This document shows positions 1-12,457 of a DNA stretch of 64,000 nucleotides, piece by piece. The notes below the pieces were generated by a model that was not told where the DNA came from, did no database searches, and saw nothing but the letters and a program-made list of their open reading frames with translations. The stretch lies in contig NZ_LAIR01000002.1 of NCBI RefSeq assembly GCF_001247745.1, positions 496,001 through 560,000 of the forward strand, in the 5' to 3' direction. Origin of the DNA: Luteipulveratus halotolerans. Lineage in GTDB: Bacteria; Actinomycetota; Actinomycetes; Actinomycetales; Dermatophilaceae. The position numbers and the translations under genes are program-made. The first letter of the stretch is position 1. Each line of letters opens with the position of its first letter.

Positions 1-4785
<4,785 letters not shown>

Positions 4786-4789
<4 letters not shown>

Positions 4790-5679
4790 CACCTGCCGCT
4801 GGTCGAGGAGGCGAGCCCGGTCCCGCTGGTCGAGTAGGCGAGCCCGGTCCCGCTGGTCCAGTAGGCGAGCCCCCCAGGGCGAGCCGTATCGAGACCGAGG
4901 TCTCCTGGAGCATCCACGTCCAGCCGCTCGACGGCGACAAGGCGTGGCTGTCCGAGTCGCCCGACGCGGTCCTGCGCACGGCATCGGTCGGCAAGCTCTT
5001 GCTGCTCGCCGTCGTCGCCGAACGCATTGCCGCCGGCGAGCAGGACCCCGACGAGCGCATCCGCTGGGACGACAGCGAGTTCGTCCGCGACTCCGGCCTG
5101 TGGCACGCCCTCGACCAGCGTGACCTGTCGGTCGTCGACGCGTGCCGGCTCGTCGGCGCGGTCAGCGACAACCTCGCCACCAACGTGCTGCTGCGGCACG
5201 TCGGTCTCGACGCGGTCGCGGCGTACGCCGACCGGCACGGCCTCGCGCCGATGGCGCTGCTCGACCGCATCCGTGGCGAGGGGCGCGACCCGTCGCTGCC
5301 CGGCGTGGCCGCGACGTTGTCTCGCGCGTCGGCGGCATCGGTGGTGCGCTACCTGCGGCTGCTGCACGACGGCACCGTCGACCCGATGGTGCAGGACTGG
5401 CTGGTGCTGGGCACCGACCTGTCGATGGTGGCATCGGCGTTCGGGCTCGATCCGCTTGCGCACGCCGAGGACGACCGTGGCTTCCTGCTCGTCAACAAGA
5501 CCGGCACCGACAGCACGGTGCGCGCCGACGTCGGCCTGGTGTCGACCGCGGGTGGCACCGTCGCGTACGCCGTCCTCGCCAACTGGGAGCCCGGCACCGA
5601 TCCGCGCGACGACGTGCTGGCCCGGATGCGGCAGTTCGGCGACGACATCCGCGCCCGCCTGAGCGAAGGCGCAGCGTGA
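4786..5679 (+). CDS. Class A beta-lactamase-like serine hydrolase with repeat-derived N-terminus
   Basis: 297-residue protein of the penicillin-recognising serine hydrolase fold. The three active-site motifs are visible: S67-V-G-K70, S127-D-N129 and K238-T-G240. The class A omega-loop motif ExxLN is not visible, so true beta-lactam hydrolysis is doubtful and a peptidase, esterase or penicillin-binding role is equally possible. No signal peptide or lipobox is seen, which also argues against a secreted beta-lactamase. Residues 6 to about 37 are encoded by a short repeat (GRGGEPGPA, GRVGEPGPA, then a third degenerate unit); the enzyme fold starts around residue 39 (VSWSIHV). There is no alternative ATG or GTG just upstream of the fold, and the ATG overlaps the pepN stop, so the extension is probably translated. 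The gene is coupled by GTGA to the next one. Confidence 0.85.
4796..4896 (+). repeat. Short tandem repeat (27 bp x 2 plus a longer degenerate third unit)
   Basis: Two units of 27 bp at 4796-4822 and 4823-4849 differ at one base. A third unit begins at 4850 and ends in a motif reading CGAGCCGTATCGAGACC at about 4880-4896. The two ends are roughly complementary (CTCGACCAGC-type and GGTCTCGATACG-type sequences on the opposite strand), as in the REP-like intergenic palindromes common in high-GC actinobacteria; that family assignment is from memory. Here the element lies wholly inside the reading frame of the serine hydrolase, in frame because 27 is a multiple of three. Confidence 0.8.
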
Positions 5680-6146
5680 CCGAGGACTGGAAGCAGGACC
5701 GCATCGCAGCGGCTCACCGGGGCGACAACCCCACGGTGATCGGTCGACTGCCCGAGGCGTTCGCGGTCATCGGCGACGTGCAGTGGCTGCCGGGTTACTG
5801 CGTGCTGCTGACCGACGACCCGGCCGTCGGGAGACTGACCGATCTGCCGCGGGCCCGGCGACTGGCGTACCTCGAGAGCGTCGAGCGGTTGTCGACCGCG
5901 GTCGAGCATGCTTGTGCCGCAAGCGATCCCGCGTTCAGGCGAGTCAACATCGAGATCCTCGGCAACGCCGACCCGTTCCTGCACACGCACGTCTTCCCGC
6001 GGTACGAGTGGGAGCCGCCCGAGATCATCCAGCGTCCGGTGTGGTTGTACCCCGTCGAGCGGTGGAGCGATCCGCAGACCGCGCTCGGTCCCCAGCACGA
6101 CCCGATCCGTGCGGCGATCGCCGCCCACCTGCACGACCAGACCTGA
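5676..6146 (+). CDS. HIT-like nucleotide-binding protein
   Basis: 156-residue protein beginning with GTG at 5676 inside the upstream stop (GTGA). The histidine triad appears as F-L-H103-T-H105-V-F-P-R. Compared with the usual HxHxH motif, the first His is replaced by Phe, while the presumed nucleophilic His103 and the third His105 remain. HIT proteins hydrolyse or transfer nucleotidyl groups (Ap4A, AMP-lysine, GalT-like). The conserved WEPPEIIQRPVWLYP stretch after the triad is typical of an uncharacterised actinobacterial HIT subgroup. It is the last gene of the pepN operon and is followed by a strong terminator. The substrate is unknown. Confidence 0.8.
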   Translation: MTEDWKQDRIAAAHRGDNPTVIGRLPEAFAVIGDVQWLPGYCVLLTDDPAVGRLTDLPRARRLAYLESVERLSTAVEHACAASDPAFRRVNIEILGNADPFLHTHVFPRYEWEPPEIIQRPVWLYPVERWSDPQTALGPQHDPIRAAIAAHLHDQT

Positions 6147-6151
6147 ACGAC

Positions 6152-6199
6152 GAAAACCGTCTGGCCGGCACTCCATGGAGTGCCGGCCAGACGGTTTTC
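6152..6199. terminator. Bidirectional terminator, perfect 48-bp palindrome
   Basis: The 24 bases 6152-6175 are exactly complementary to 6176-6199, with CCATGG at the centre. Each arm begins or ends with GAAAAC/GTTTTC, which gives a short T-run on both strands. It sits in the 68-bp gap between the convergent HIT gene and MaoC gene and can end transcription from both sides. Confidence 0.9.
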
Positions 6200-6214
6200 G
6201 CGGGGAGGGGGCCG

Positions 6215-6667
6215 CTACGGGACGATCAGGTAGAGCACCTCGGCGACACACGCCGGCTTGTCGGCGCCCTCGATCTCGACGGTCACCTTCACGCTCGACT
6301 GGTAGCCGAGCGACGCCGGCTCCAGCGCGAGCAGCTCGGCACCCGCGCGGACCTTCGACCCGACCGGAACCGGCGAGGGGAACCGCACCTTGTTGGCGCC
6401 GTAGTTCATGCCCATCTGCACGCCCTCGACGGTGTAGATCTGCGCGAGCAGCGTCGGCAGCAGCGACAGGGTCAGGTAGCCGTGCGCGATCGTGCCGCCG
6501 AACGGACCGGCCTTCGCCTTGTCGACGTCGACGTGGATCCACTGGTGGTCACCCGTCGCGTCCGCGAACAGGTTGACCGACTCCTGCGTGACCTCGTGCC
6601 AGTCGCTGTAGCCGAGGTGCTCGCCGACCGCGGCCTTCGCCTCGTCAATGCCGTTGAAGGTCCGCAT
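6215..6667 (-). CDS. MaoC family (R)-specific enoyl-CoA hydratase
   Basis: 150-residue hot-dog-fold hydratase that adds water to enoyl-CoA thioesters, probably giving (R)-3-hydroxyacyl-CoA. The hydratase motif is clear, with catalytic Asp40 and His45 in ATGDHQWIHVD followed by GTIAHGYLTLSL. It is the last gene of a four-gene minus-strand operon (acyl-CoA dehydrogenase, two short-chain dehydrogenases, hydratase), three base pairs after the preceding stop. The set resembles a beta-oxidation-like or polyketide-precursor pathway. A MaoC hydratase paired with a FabG-type reductase fits the (R)-3-hydroxyacyl route, as in htdX/fabG4 later in this window. Confidence 0.92.
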   Translation of the reverse strand: MRTFNGIDEAKAAVGEHLGYSDWHEVTQESVNLFADATGDHQWIHVDVDKAKAGPFGGTIAHGYLTLSLLPTLLAQIYTVEGVQMGMNYGANKVRFPSPVPVGSKVRAGAELLALEPASLGYQSSVKVTVEIEGADKPACVAEVLYLIVP

Positions 6668-6670
6668 CGC

Positions 6671-7426
6671 TCAGTCCTGCGGTCCGCCGGCGACGTACAG
6701 CACCTGACCGGAGACGAACCCGGCCTCCTCGCTGGCGAAGAACGACGCCGCTGCGGCGATGTCGTCGGGGTTGCCGACGCGCTGCACCGGGATCGCCTGT
6801 GCAGCCGCGGCCTTGAACGCCTCGAACTCCATGCCGACCCGCTCAGCGGTCGCCGCCGTCATGTCGGTGGCGATGAAGCCCGGAGCGATGGCGTTGGCGG
6901 TGACGCCGAACTTGCCGAGCTCGATCGCCAGCGTCTTGGTGAAGCCCTGCAGACCGGCCTTGGCCGAGGAGTAGTTGACCTGGCCGCGGTTGCCCTGCGC
7001 CGACGTCGACGAGAGGTTGACGATGCGGCCGAACTTCGCCTCGGTCATGTACTTCTGAGCAGCACGCGTCATCAGGAACGAGCCACGCAGGTGGACGTTC
7101 ATGACGGTGTCCCAGTCGTCGACCGACATCTTGAACAGCAGGTTGTCGCGCAGGACGCCGGCGTTGTTGACCAGCACGGTCGGAGCGCCGAGCTCGGAGG
7201 CGATGCGCTCGACGGCCGCGTTGACGGCCTCCTCGTTGCTGACGTCGGCGCCGACGCCGATGGCCTTGCCGCCCTCGGCGTTGATCTCGTCAGCGGTCTT
7301 GGTCGCCGCAGCCTCGTCGAGGTCGATGACGGCGACCTGGAGGCCGTCCTTGGCGAGGCGCTTGGCGACCGCTGCGCCGATACCGCGAGCGGCACCGGTG
7401 ACGATGGCGGTACGGGTCTCTGACAT
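6671..7426 (-). CDS. fabG: 3-oxoacyl-[ACP/CoA] reductase, FabG-type short-chain dehydrogenase
   Basis: 251-residue NAD(P)-dependent reductase that interconverts 3-oxoacyl and 3-hydroxyacyl thioesters. It has the cofactor motif TGAARGIG, NNAG, the catalytic SS...YSSAK and the PGFIATDM segment. The start is the ATG at 7426, preceded by AAGGAG at a good distance; an in-frame extension upstream to 7843 lies over the neighbouring SDR gene and is not credible. A 47-bp gap separates it from the upstream SDR. Its position next to the MaoC hydratase suggests the two act in sequence. Confidence 0.93.
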   Translation of the reverse strand: MSETRTAIVTGAARGIGAAVAKRLAKDGLQVAVIDLDEAAATKTADEINAEGGKAIGVGADVSNEEAVNAAVERIASELGAPTVLVNNAGVLRDNLLFKMSVDDWDTVMNVHLRGSFLMTRAAQKYMTEAKFGRIVNLSSTSAQGNRGQVNYSSAKAGLQGFTKTLAIELGKFGVTANAIAPGFIATDMTAATAERVGMEFEAFKAAAAQAIPVQRVGNPDDIAAAASFFASEEAGFVSGQVLYVAGGPQD

Positions 7427-7473
7427 GCAGATTCTCCTTGAGTAGCAGGGACTTTCGATGATGCCAGTCGAGC

Positions 7474-8226
7474 TCAGACGCCGCCGCGCAACGTGACGCC
7501 TCCGTCGAGGACCATCGTCTGACCGGTGATCCACGATGCGTCGTCCGATGCGAGGAACGCGACGGCTGAGCCGATGTCCTCCGGTACGCCGAGCCGCTTG
7601 AGCGGGTACTCCGCGGAGACCTGCTCCTCGCGGCCTTCGTACAGCGCGGTGGCGAACTTCGTCTTGACCACGGCCGGTGCGACGGCGTTGACCCGGACGT
7701 CGGGGCCGAGCTCCATCGCGAGCTCCTCGGTGAGGTGGATGACGGCCGCCTTGGTGACGCCGTACATCGCGATGCCGGGCGCCGGGCGGATGCCGGCGAT
7801 CGACGCGACGTTGACGACCGAGCCGCCGTGCTCCTGCATCCACGCCGCGTGGACGCCCTGGGTCCAGGCCAGCGCGGACAGCACGTTGACCTCGAACATC
7901 TTCCGGGCCGCGGCGTGGTCGAGCTCGAGCAACGGGCCGTACGCCGGGTTGATGCCCGTGTTGTTGACCAGCACGTCGATGCTGCCGAACGCTTCGACGG
8001 TGCGGGCGATCGCGTCGGCCCGGTGGTCCGGGTCGTCGGCCCGGCCCGCCACGGCGAGGGCGACCTCGGGGCCGCCCAGCGCCGCGGCGGCCTCGTCGAG
8101 CGCCTCCGGCTTACGGGCGGTGATGCACACCTTGGCGCCCTCGGCCACGAGACGCTCGGCGGCGGCGTACCCGATGCCCCGGCTCGCACCGGTGACGATC
8201 GCGACCTTGCCGCTCAGGCGGCCCAT
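7474..8226 (-). CDS. Short-chain dehydrogenase/reductase
   Basis: 250-residue Rossmann-fold oxidoreductase with TGASRGIG, NNTG (a variant of NNAG), the Ser of NVASIAG, YGVTK and a C-terminal MVLDGGV. It lies one base after the acyl-CoA dehydrogenase stop in the same operon. In such clusters a second SDR usually oxidises the 3-hydroxyacyl-CoA or an alcohol intermediate; the substrate cannot be read from sequence. The start ATG at 8226 immediately precedes the conserved GKVAIVTG and needs no extension. Confidence 0.9.
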   Translation of the reverse strand: MGRLSGKVAIVTGASRGIGYAAAERLVAEGAKVCITARKPEALDEAAAALGGPEVALAVAGRADDPDHRADAIARTVEAFGSIDVLVNNTGINPAYGPLLELDHAAARKMFEVNVLSALAWTQGVHAAWMQEHGGSVVNVASIAGIRPAPGIAMYGVTKAAVIHLTEELAMELGPDVRVNAVAPAVVKTKFATALYEGREEQVSAEYPLKRLGVPEDIGSAVAFLASDDASWITGQTMVLDGGVTLRGGV

Positions 8227-8227
8227 C

Positions 8228-9373
8228 TCAGAGCCCCAGGTCCCGACCGATGAGCTCCTTCATGATCTCGTTCGTGCCCGCCCAGATCTTGTGGACGCGG
8301 GCGTCCTTCCAGGCGCGGGCGACGCGGTACTCGTTCATGAAGCCGTAGCCACCGTGCAGCTGGACGCACTCGTCGAGCACGGCGCACTGCACCTCGGCGG
8401 CCCACCACTTGGCCTTGGCGGCGTCGACGGCGGTGAGCTTGCCCTCGGCGTGCGCGGCGACGCAGTCGTCGACGTAGGCCTGGGTGACCTCGACCTTGGT
8501 GACCAGCTCGGCGAACTTGAACTTGTTGTGCTGGAAGGCACCGATCGGCTGGCCGAACGCCTTGCGCTCCTTGGCGTAGGCGAGTGTCTCCTTGAGGATC
8601 TGGTCGGCGTTGGCGATGTTGGCGATCGCGTTGCCGAGGCGCTCCTGAGGCAGCTTCTGCATCATCACGATGAAGCCCTGGCCCTCGCTGCCGAGCATGC
8701 GGTCGGCCGGGACGCGCACGTTGTCGAAGAACAGCTCGGAGGTGTCGGACTCGGGCTGGCCGACCTTGTCCAGCGGCTGGCCCTTGGAGAAGCCCTCGTC
8801 GCCGGCCTCCAGGACGAACAGCGAGATGCCCTTGGCGCCCTTGCTCGGGTCGGTGCGCACCGCGACGACCGCCAGGTCGCACTGGTGGCCGTTGGTGATG
8901 AACGTCTTGGAGCCGTTGATGACCCAGTCGTCGCCGTCGCGGACCGCGGTGGTCTTGAGGGCCGCGAGGTCGGAGCCGCCGGACGGCTCGGTCATGCCGA
9001 TCGCGAGGATCTTCTCGCCCGTAGCCACTCCGGGCAGCCAGCGCTGCTTCTGCTCCTCGGTGCCGAGCGCCACGATGTACGGCGCGGTGATGTCGGAGTG
9101 GATGCCGAAGCAGGAGGCCGTCGCGGCGTTGAACGCGGCGAGCTCCTCGGCGAGCACCGCGTTGAAGCGGTAGTCGTCGATGCCCGCGCCACCGAACTCC
9201 TCGGGGATCGTCAGACCGAAGAAGCCCTGCTTGCCGGCCTCGATCCACAGGTCGCGCGCGATCACGTGGTCACGGATCATGTCGTCGGCGCGCGGCTGGA
9301 GGTTCCGCTCGACGTACTCACGCACGGATGCGCGGAACGCCTCGTGGTCCTCGGAGTAGATGTTGCGGGGCAT
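8228..9373 (-). CDS. Acyl-CoA dehydrogenase
   Basis: 381-residue FAD-dependent dehydrogenase catalysing alpha,beta-desaturation of an acyl-CoA. The signature AIGMTEPSGGSDLAAL and the C-terminal flavin/substrate motif YGFMNEYRVARAWKDAR...GTNEI are present. The ATG at 9373 has GAAGGAG upstream; the longer frame reaching 9802 runs through the operator and the divergent tetR and is rejected. First gene of the minus-strand lipid-type operon, whose promoter region contains the large inverted repeat at 9397-9428. Likely controlled by the divergently encoded TetR protein. Confidence 0.95.
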   Translation of the reverse strand: MPRNIYSEDHEAFRASVREYVERNLQPRADDMIRDHVIARDLWIEAGKQGFFGLTIPEEFGGAGIDDYRFNAVLAEELAAFNAATASCFGIHSDITAPYIVALGTEEQKQRWLPGVATGEKILAIGMTEPSGGSDLAALKTTAVRDGDDWVINGSKTFITNGHQCDLAVVAVRTDPSKGAKGISLFVLEAGDEGFSKGQPLDKVGQPESDTSELFFDNVRVPADRMLGSEGQGFIVMMQKLPQERLGNAIANIANADQILKETLAYAKERKAFGQPIGAFQHNKFKFAELVTKVEVTQAYVDDCVAAHAEGKLTAVDAAKAKWWAAEVQCAVLDECVQLHGGYGFMNEYRVARAWKDARVHKIWAGTNEIMKELIGRDLGL

Positions 9374-9396
9374 GCGGCGGTCTCCTTCGTCAGAGG

Positions 9397-9428
9397 TAAG
9401 CAAGCGCTTAACGCTAAGCGCTTGCTTA
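9397..9428. promoter_or_regulatory. Candidate TetR operator (14-bp perfect inverted repeat)
   Basis: Arms TAAGCAAGCGCTTA (9397-9410) and TAAGCGCTTGCTTA (9415-9428) are exact reverse complements around a 4-base spacer. Each arm itself contains AAGCGCTT, so two half-overlapping palindromes could hold two dimers. The element is in the 104-bp gap between the acyl-CoA dehydrogenase start (9373) and the divergent tetR start (9478), which is the standard place for a TetR operator. Binding is inferred, not seen. Confidence 0.75.
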
Positions 9429-9477
9429 GCGTCCCTCATGGGGGCACCCTCGTCAACGGAAGGGGCAGAATTGCCCG

Positions 9478-10146
9478 ATGGCCGTCGTCCGCGCGGCCCT
9501 GTCGTCGGAGAGGTCGGAGGTCGTGGTGGCGCAGGTCGCACGTACAGGTGCTGGTCGTCGTACGCCGCCCAGCAGGGCCGGAGAGCCCGGCGCCGGCATC
9601 GTCGAGGCCGCCCGAAACGCCTTTGCTGCCAAGGGATTTCACGGTACGACGACGCGAGACATCGCGGCCGCGGCCGGTATGAGCCCTGCCGCCGTCTACG
9701 TGCACCACCCGACCAAGGAGTCGCTGCTCTTCCAGATCTCCGAGGTCGGCCACCGCGCGATCCTCGACTCGGTCCGCGAGGCGGTCGCCTCCCACGAGAC
9801 ACCGACCGAGCAGCTGCGGGCGCTGGTGTGGGCGTTCGCCCAGCGGCACGCCGCCCACCACACCTCAGCGCGGATCGTCTACTACGAGGCGGCCGCGCTG
9901 ACGCCCGAGCACCGCGCCCGCACCGACGCGCTCGCCACGGAGATCTCCGAGCTGATCCTCGGCGTGCTGCAGGCCGGCGTCGACGCGGGCGAGTTCAGCT
10001 GTGCGGACGTCGCGCTCACGGGGCGCTCGATCGCGGGGATGGGGGTCGACGTCGCCCGCTGGTACGACGACGCCGGCCCGTGGACGCCCGAGCAGATCGC
10101 CGACCATCAGGCGGCCACCGCCCTGCGGATGGTCGGCGCCGCCTGA
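9478..10146 (+). CDS. TetR family transcriptional regulator
   Basis: 222-residue regulator. After a 38-residue basic lead, the N-terminal helix-turn-helix region reads IVEAARNAFAAKGFHGTTTRDIAAAAGMSPAAVYVHHPTK; the C-terminal part is an unspecific ligand-binding helical domain. It is divergent from the acyl-CoA dehydrogenase operon with a large palindrome between them, so it is probably its repressor with an acyl-CoA or related ligand. The start is uncertain: ATG 9478 is used, but GTG codons near 9523-9526 would remove about 15 residues of low-complexity sequence. Confidence 0.92.
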   Translation: MAVVRAALSSERSEVVVAQVARTGAGRRTPPSRAGEPGAGIVEAARNAFAAKGFHGTTTRDIAAAAGMSPAAVYVHHPTKESLLFQISEVGHRAILDSVREAVASHETPTEQLRALVWAFAQRHAAHHTSARIVYYEAAALTPEHRARTDALATEISELILGVLQAGVDAGEFSCADVALTGRSIAGMGVDVARWYDDAGPWTPEQIADHQAATALRMVGAA

Positions 10147-10166
10147 GCGACGGGGCTGCGCGCAGC

Positions 10167-10209
10167 GGGTGTCGGAATGGGCGCCATGACGCCCCGGACG
10201 ACACCCGTT
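10167..10209 (+). repeat. 43-bp direct repeat, copy A
   Basis: Identical over 43 bp to 11203-11245, same orientation. It can fold: GGGTGTCG (10167-10174) pairs with CGACACCC (10199-10206), and GGGCG (10179-10183) with CGCCC (10190-10194). It lies 20 bp after the tetR stop and 14 bp from the stop of the DUF559-like gene, so it could also serve as a terminator for either. Confidence 0.9.
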
Positions 10210-10223
10210 GGGCCCGCTCGCAG

Positions 10224-11144
10224 CTACGAGGCGAGCCGTTCAGCAGCGGTAGTGAGAGCCTGCGCGACCTGGTTCATGAATCCGTCGGGCTCCAGGCGCA
10301 GGCCCAGGACAGGGATGCGCAGAACGACGTCGCCGCCCAGGACGACCTGGTTCTGACGGAGCGCGTCGTCGACCGGCATCAGCCCTGATGCGTGATGTGC
10401 CCCGTCGATCTCGACGACGACGCCGAGCGTGCTCCAGCGCACATCGAGGAAGATGCGGCCTTTCGGCCCCTTCGTCACCACCTGGCGGTCCGGCTCGGGC
10501 AGGCCACGCTCGCGGCACAGCCGGGCGAAGTCGAGCTCGCCGAGTGACTGGGCCCCGGCGCACACATCGCGGATGACCTGATCGATGAGGGCTCGTCGCG
10601 GGATCCGGCGCTTCCACCGACGCCAGCGCTCGAGCAGAGCGTCGGCGGCGACCACCTCCTGCTGCACCGCTATCGCCAGGATGGTCATGGCAGCCCGGTC
10701 CGAGCGTGCCCACACAGCTGCGCGGATCGCGGCGTACGTCGGGTGGCTCGTCGCGAGGCCCACACCGATCGCGCACGGCTCGAGATCTCGTACTCGGTGA
10801 ATCGAGGTGCCCGCGACGGGTGGAGCGTGCGTGCCGTGGCGCACGGAGACATGGATCAGGTCCTCGTCCCAGCCTGTGAGCCCGCGGTAGATCAAGGCGG
10901 ACACGCCGTCGAGCCTGACGTCACCGCGCACCTCCATCAGAGCTGCTGCGAACAGGCCGTCCCGGGTGACCTCGTGGACGGCGACGGCGTGCCGACCGCG
11001 TGCGTGCCACCGCCCGGCCGCGAGCTCGACCTTGATCTCCGAGCGTGTGATGCCGAGCGCCTCGAGCTGTGCGCGACTCACGACTCCGCCCTGACGGCGG
11101 GCGAGTGGGGCGGCGATGCGTTGGCGCGCGGAGCGATCGGGCAT
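10224..11144 (-). CDS. AbiEi-like wing domain / DUF559 (Vsr-like nuclease fold) protein
   Basis: 306-residue protein of a family abundant in actinobacteria. The N-terminal part (RQGGVVSRAQLEALGITRSEI) resembles the winged-helix antitoxin domain of AbiEi. The C-terminal part (IFLDVRWSTLGVVVEIDGAHH) resembles the DUF559/very-short-patch-repair endonuclease-like fold with its Asp and Glu. No toxin partner gene is adjacent, so an active type IV toxin-antitoxin pair is not supported. The start is the ATG at 11144; the longer frame to 11240 is translated from the repeat and rejected, though no clear Shine-Dalgarno sequence precedes either. The gene is bracketed by two identical 43-bp repeats, which hints at movement as a unit. 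Confidence 0.75.
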   Translation of the reverse strand: MPDRSARQRIAAPLARRQGGVVSRAQLEALGITRSEIKVELAAGRWHARGRHAVAVHEVTRDGLFAAALMEVRGDVRLDGVSALIYRGLTGWDEDLIHVSVRHGTHAPPVAGTSIHRVRDLEPCAIGVGLATSHPTYAAIRAAVWARSDRAAMTILAIAVQQEVVAADALLERWRRWKRRIPRRALIDQVIRDVCAGAQSLGELDFARLCRERGLPEPDRQVVTKGPKGRIFLDVRWSTLGVVVEIDGAHHASGLMPVDDALRQNQVVLGGDVVLRIPVLGLRLEPDGFMNQVAQALTTAAERLAS

Positions 11145-11202
11145 GACGGGAGTGTGGCCTGGCCGGCCGAACTGTGCTGGCGAGCTTGTGGACAGCACCA
11201 GT

Positions 11203-11245
11203 GGGTGTCGGAATGGGCGCCATGACGCCCCGGACGACACCCGTT
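11203..11245 (+). repeat. 43-bp direct repeat, copy B
   Basis: Exact copy of 10167-10209, with start-to-start distance 1036 bp. It lies upstream of the DUF559-like gene and 34 bp before the DsbA-like start. It has the same internal hairpin potential as copy A. Confidence 0.9.
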
Positions 11246-11279
11246 AGGCCGTACGCGGGTGTCGACCTATCGTTGAGCG

Positions 11280-12029
11280 GTGATCATCGACGTCTGGAGC
11301 GACATCGTCTGCCCGTTCTGCCACCTCGGGCGGCGCCACCTCGAGCTCGCCCTCGAGCAGTTCGAGCACCGCGACGAGGTCGAGGTGACCTGGCACAGCT
11401 TCGAGCTCGACCCGCAGGCGCCGGCCACCTCCGACGAGCCGGTCATCGAGGCGGTGGCCCGCAAGTACGGCGCGCCCGTCGACGAGCTGCGCGCGCAGCA
11501 CCGCCTCATGGCGCAGCAGGCCGCCGCGGTCGGCCTGGACTTCCAGTGGGAGCAGCTCAAGGGTGGCAGCTCGCACGACGCGCACCGTGTCATCCACTAC
11601 GCGCGCAGCCTCGACCTCGAACAGCCCGTCACCGACCGGATCATGCGCGGCTGGTACTCCGAGGGCCGGGCCATCGGTGACCGCGAGACGCTTGGTGACC
11701 TCGCCGCCGAGGCCGGTCTCGACCGTGACAAGACGCTCGCGATGCTCGCGTCCGACGACTTCGGCATCAACGTCCGCTCGGACGAGGCGACCGCCAATCA
11801 GATCGGCATCAAGGCCGTGCCCGCGTTCGTGCTCGACCGCAAGTACCTCGTCTCCGGTGCCCAGCCGGTCGAGACGTTCCTCGCGGGGCTGCAGCAGGCG
11901 TACGACGACCGCGGCACCGCTCCGATGCCCCGCGCCGGTGGCTGCGGTGGCGGCTGCGGGTGCGGTTCCGGTGGCTGCGGCAGCGGCAGCGGCGCCGAGG
12001 GCGGCGACCTGTGCGAGCGACCGGCCTGA
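11280..12029 (+). CDS. DsbA family (FrnE-like) thiol oxidoreductase with Gly-Cys-rich tail
   Basis: 249-residue thioredoxin-fold protein starting with GTG. The redox motif C11-P-F-C14 is at the N-terminus without a signal peptide, so it is cytoplasmic. The cis-proline segment GIKAVPAF and the inserted helical domain are those of the FrnE/2-hydroxychromene-2-carboxylate isomerase-like group. The final 30 residues are unusual: five Cys in a Gly/Ser-rich run (GGCGGGCGCGSGGCG then ...DLC). Relatives often end with a short CGPDGC-type tail, so this looks like an expanded form, possibly a metal site or a second redox centre. The stop overlaps the next start by one base (TGATG), so expression is coupled to arr. 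Confidence 0.9.
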   Translation: MIIDVWSDIVCPFCHLGRRHLELALEQFEHRDEVEVTWHSFELDPQAPATSDEPVIEAVARKYGAPVDELRAQHRLMAQQAAAVGLDFQWEQLKGGSSHDAHRVIHYARSLDLEQPVTDRIMRGWYSEGRAIGDRETLGDLAAEAGLDRDKTLAMLASDDFGINVRSDEATANQIGIKAVPAFVLDRKYLVSGAQPVETFLAGLQQAYDDRGTAPMPRAGGCGGGCGCGSGGCGSGSGAEGGDLCERPA

Positions 12030-12457
12030 TGGGCACGCCGCCCACGCCGTTCGAGGTCTACGAGGAGGGCGTCCTCCTGCACGGCACCAAGGCCGACCTC
12101 GTCGTCGGCGACCTGCTCGTGCCGGGCCGCGAGTCCAACTACGAGCAGGGCCGGATCATGAACCACGTCTACGTCACGGCGACGCTCGACGCGGCTGCGT
12201 GGGGTGCCGAGATGGCGGCGGGCGACGGGCCAGGGCGGATCTTCGTGGTCGAGCCCACGGGTGACATCGAGGACGACCCCAACGTCACCGACAAGAAGCT
12301 GCCCGGCAACCCCACGCGGTCCTACCGCACCCGCGAGCCGGTGCGCATCGTCGGCGAGCTGCACGACTGGACCGGGCACACGCCCGAGCAGCTGCAGCAG
12401 ATGCGTGACGGGCTCGACGGCCTGCGCCGGCGCGGCGAGGCCGTGATCTACGACTAG
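12029..12457 (+). CDS. arr: Rifampin ADP-ribosyltransferase
   Basis: 142-residue enzyme that transfers ADP-ribose from NAD+ to the C23 hydroxyl of rifamycins, inactivating them. The start of the protein (FEVYEEG...HGTKADL), GRIMNHVYVTATLDAAAWGAE and the C-terminal KKLPGNPTRSYR closely follow the mycobacterial Arr family. The catalytic triad positions are His18, Tyr48 and Asp83, each one less than the published Arr numbering as I recall it. The gene is translated in overlap with the DsbA-like gene. Its 3' end overlaps the convergent NTF2-like gene by four bases. RpoB in this same window has the rifampicin-sensitive sequence, so Arr could be the host's intrinsic rifamycin defence. Confidence 0.95.
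   Translation: MGTPPTPFEVYEEGVLLHGTKADLVVGDLLVPGRESNYEQGRIMNHVYVTATLDAAAWGAEMAAGDGPGRIFVVEPTGDIEDDPNVTDKKLPGNPTRSYRTREPVRIVGELHDWTGHTPEQLQQMRDGLDGLRRRGEAVIYD

Noticed and set aside
10224..11144. AbiE-type abortive infection system
   Set aside because: Only the antitoxin-like wing domain is seen; no AbiEii nucleotidyltransferase gene is present.
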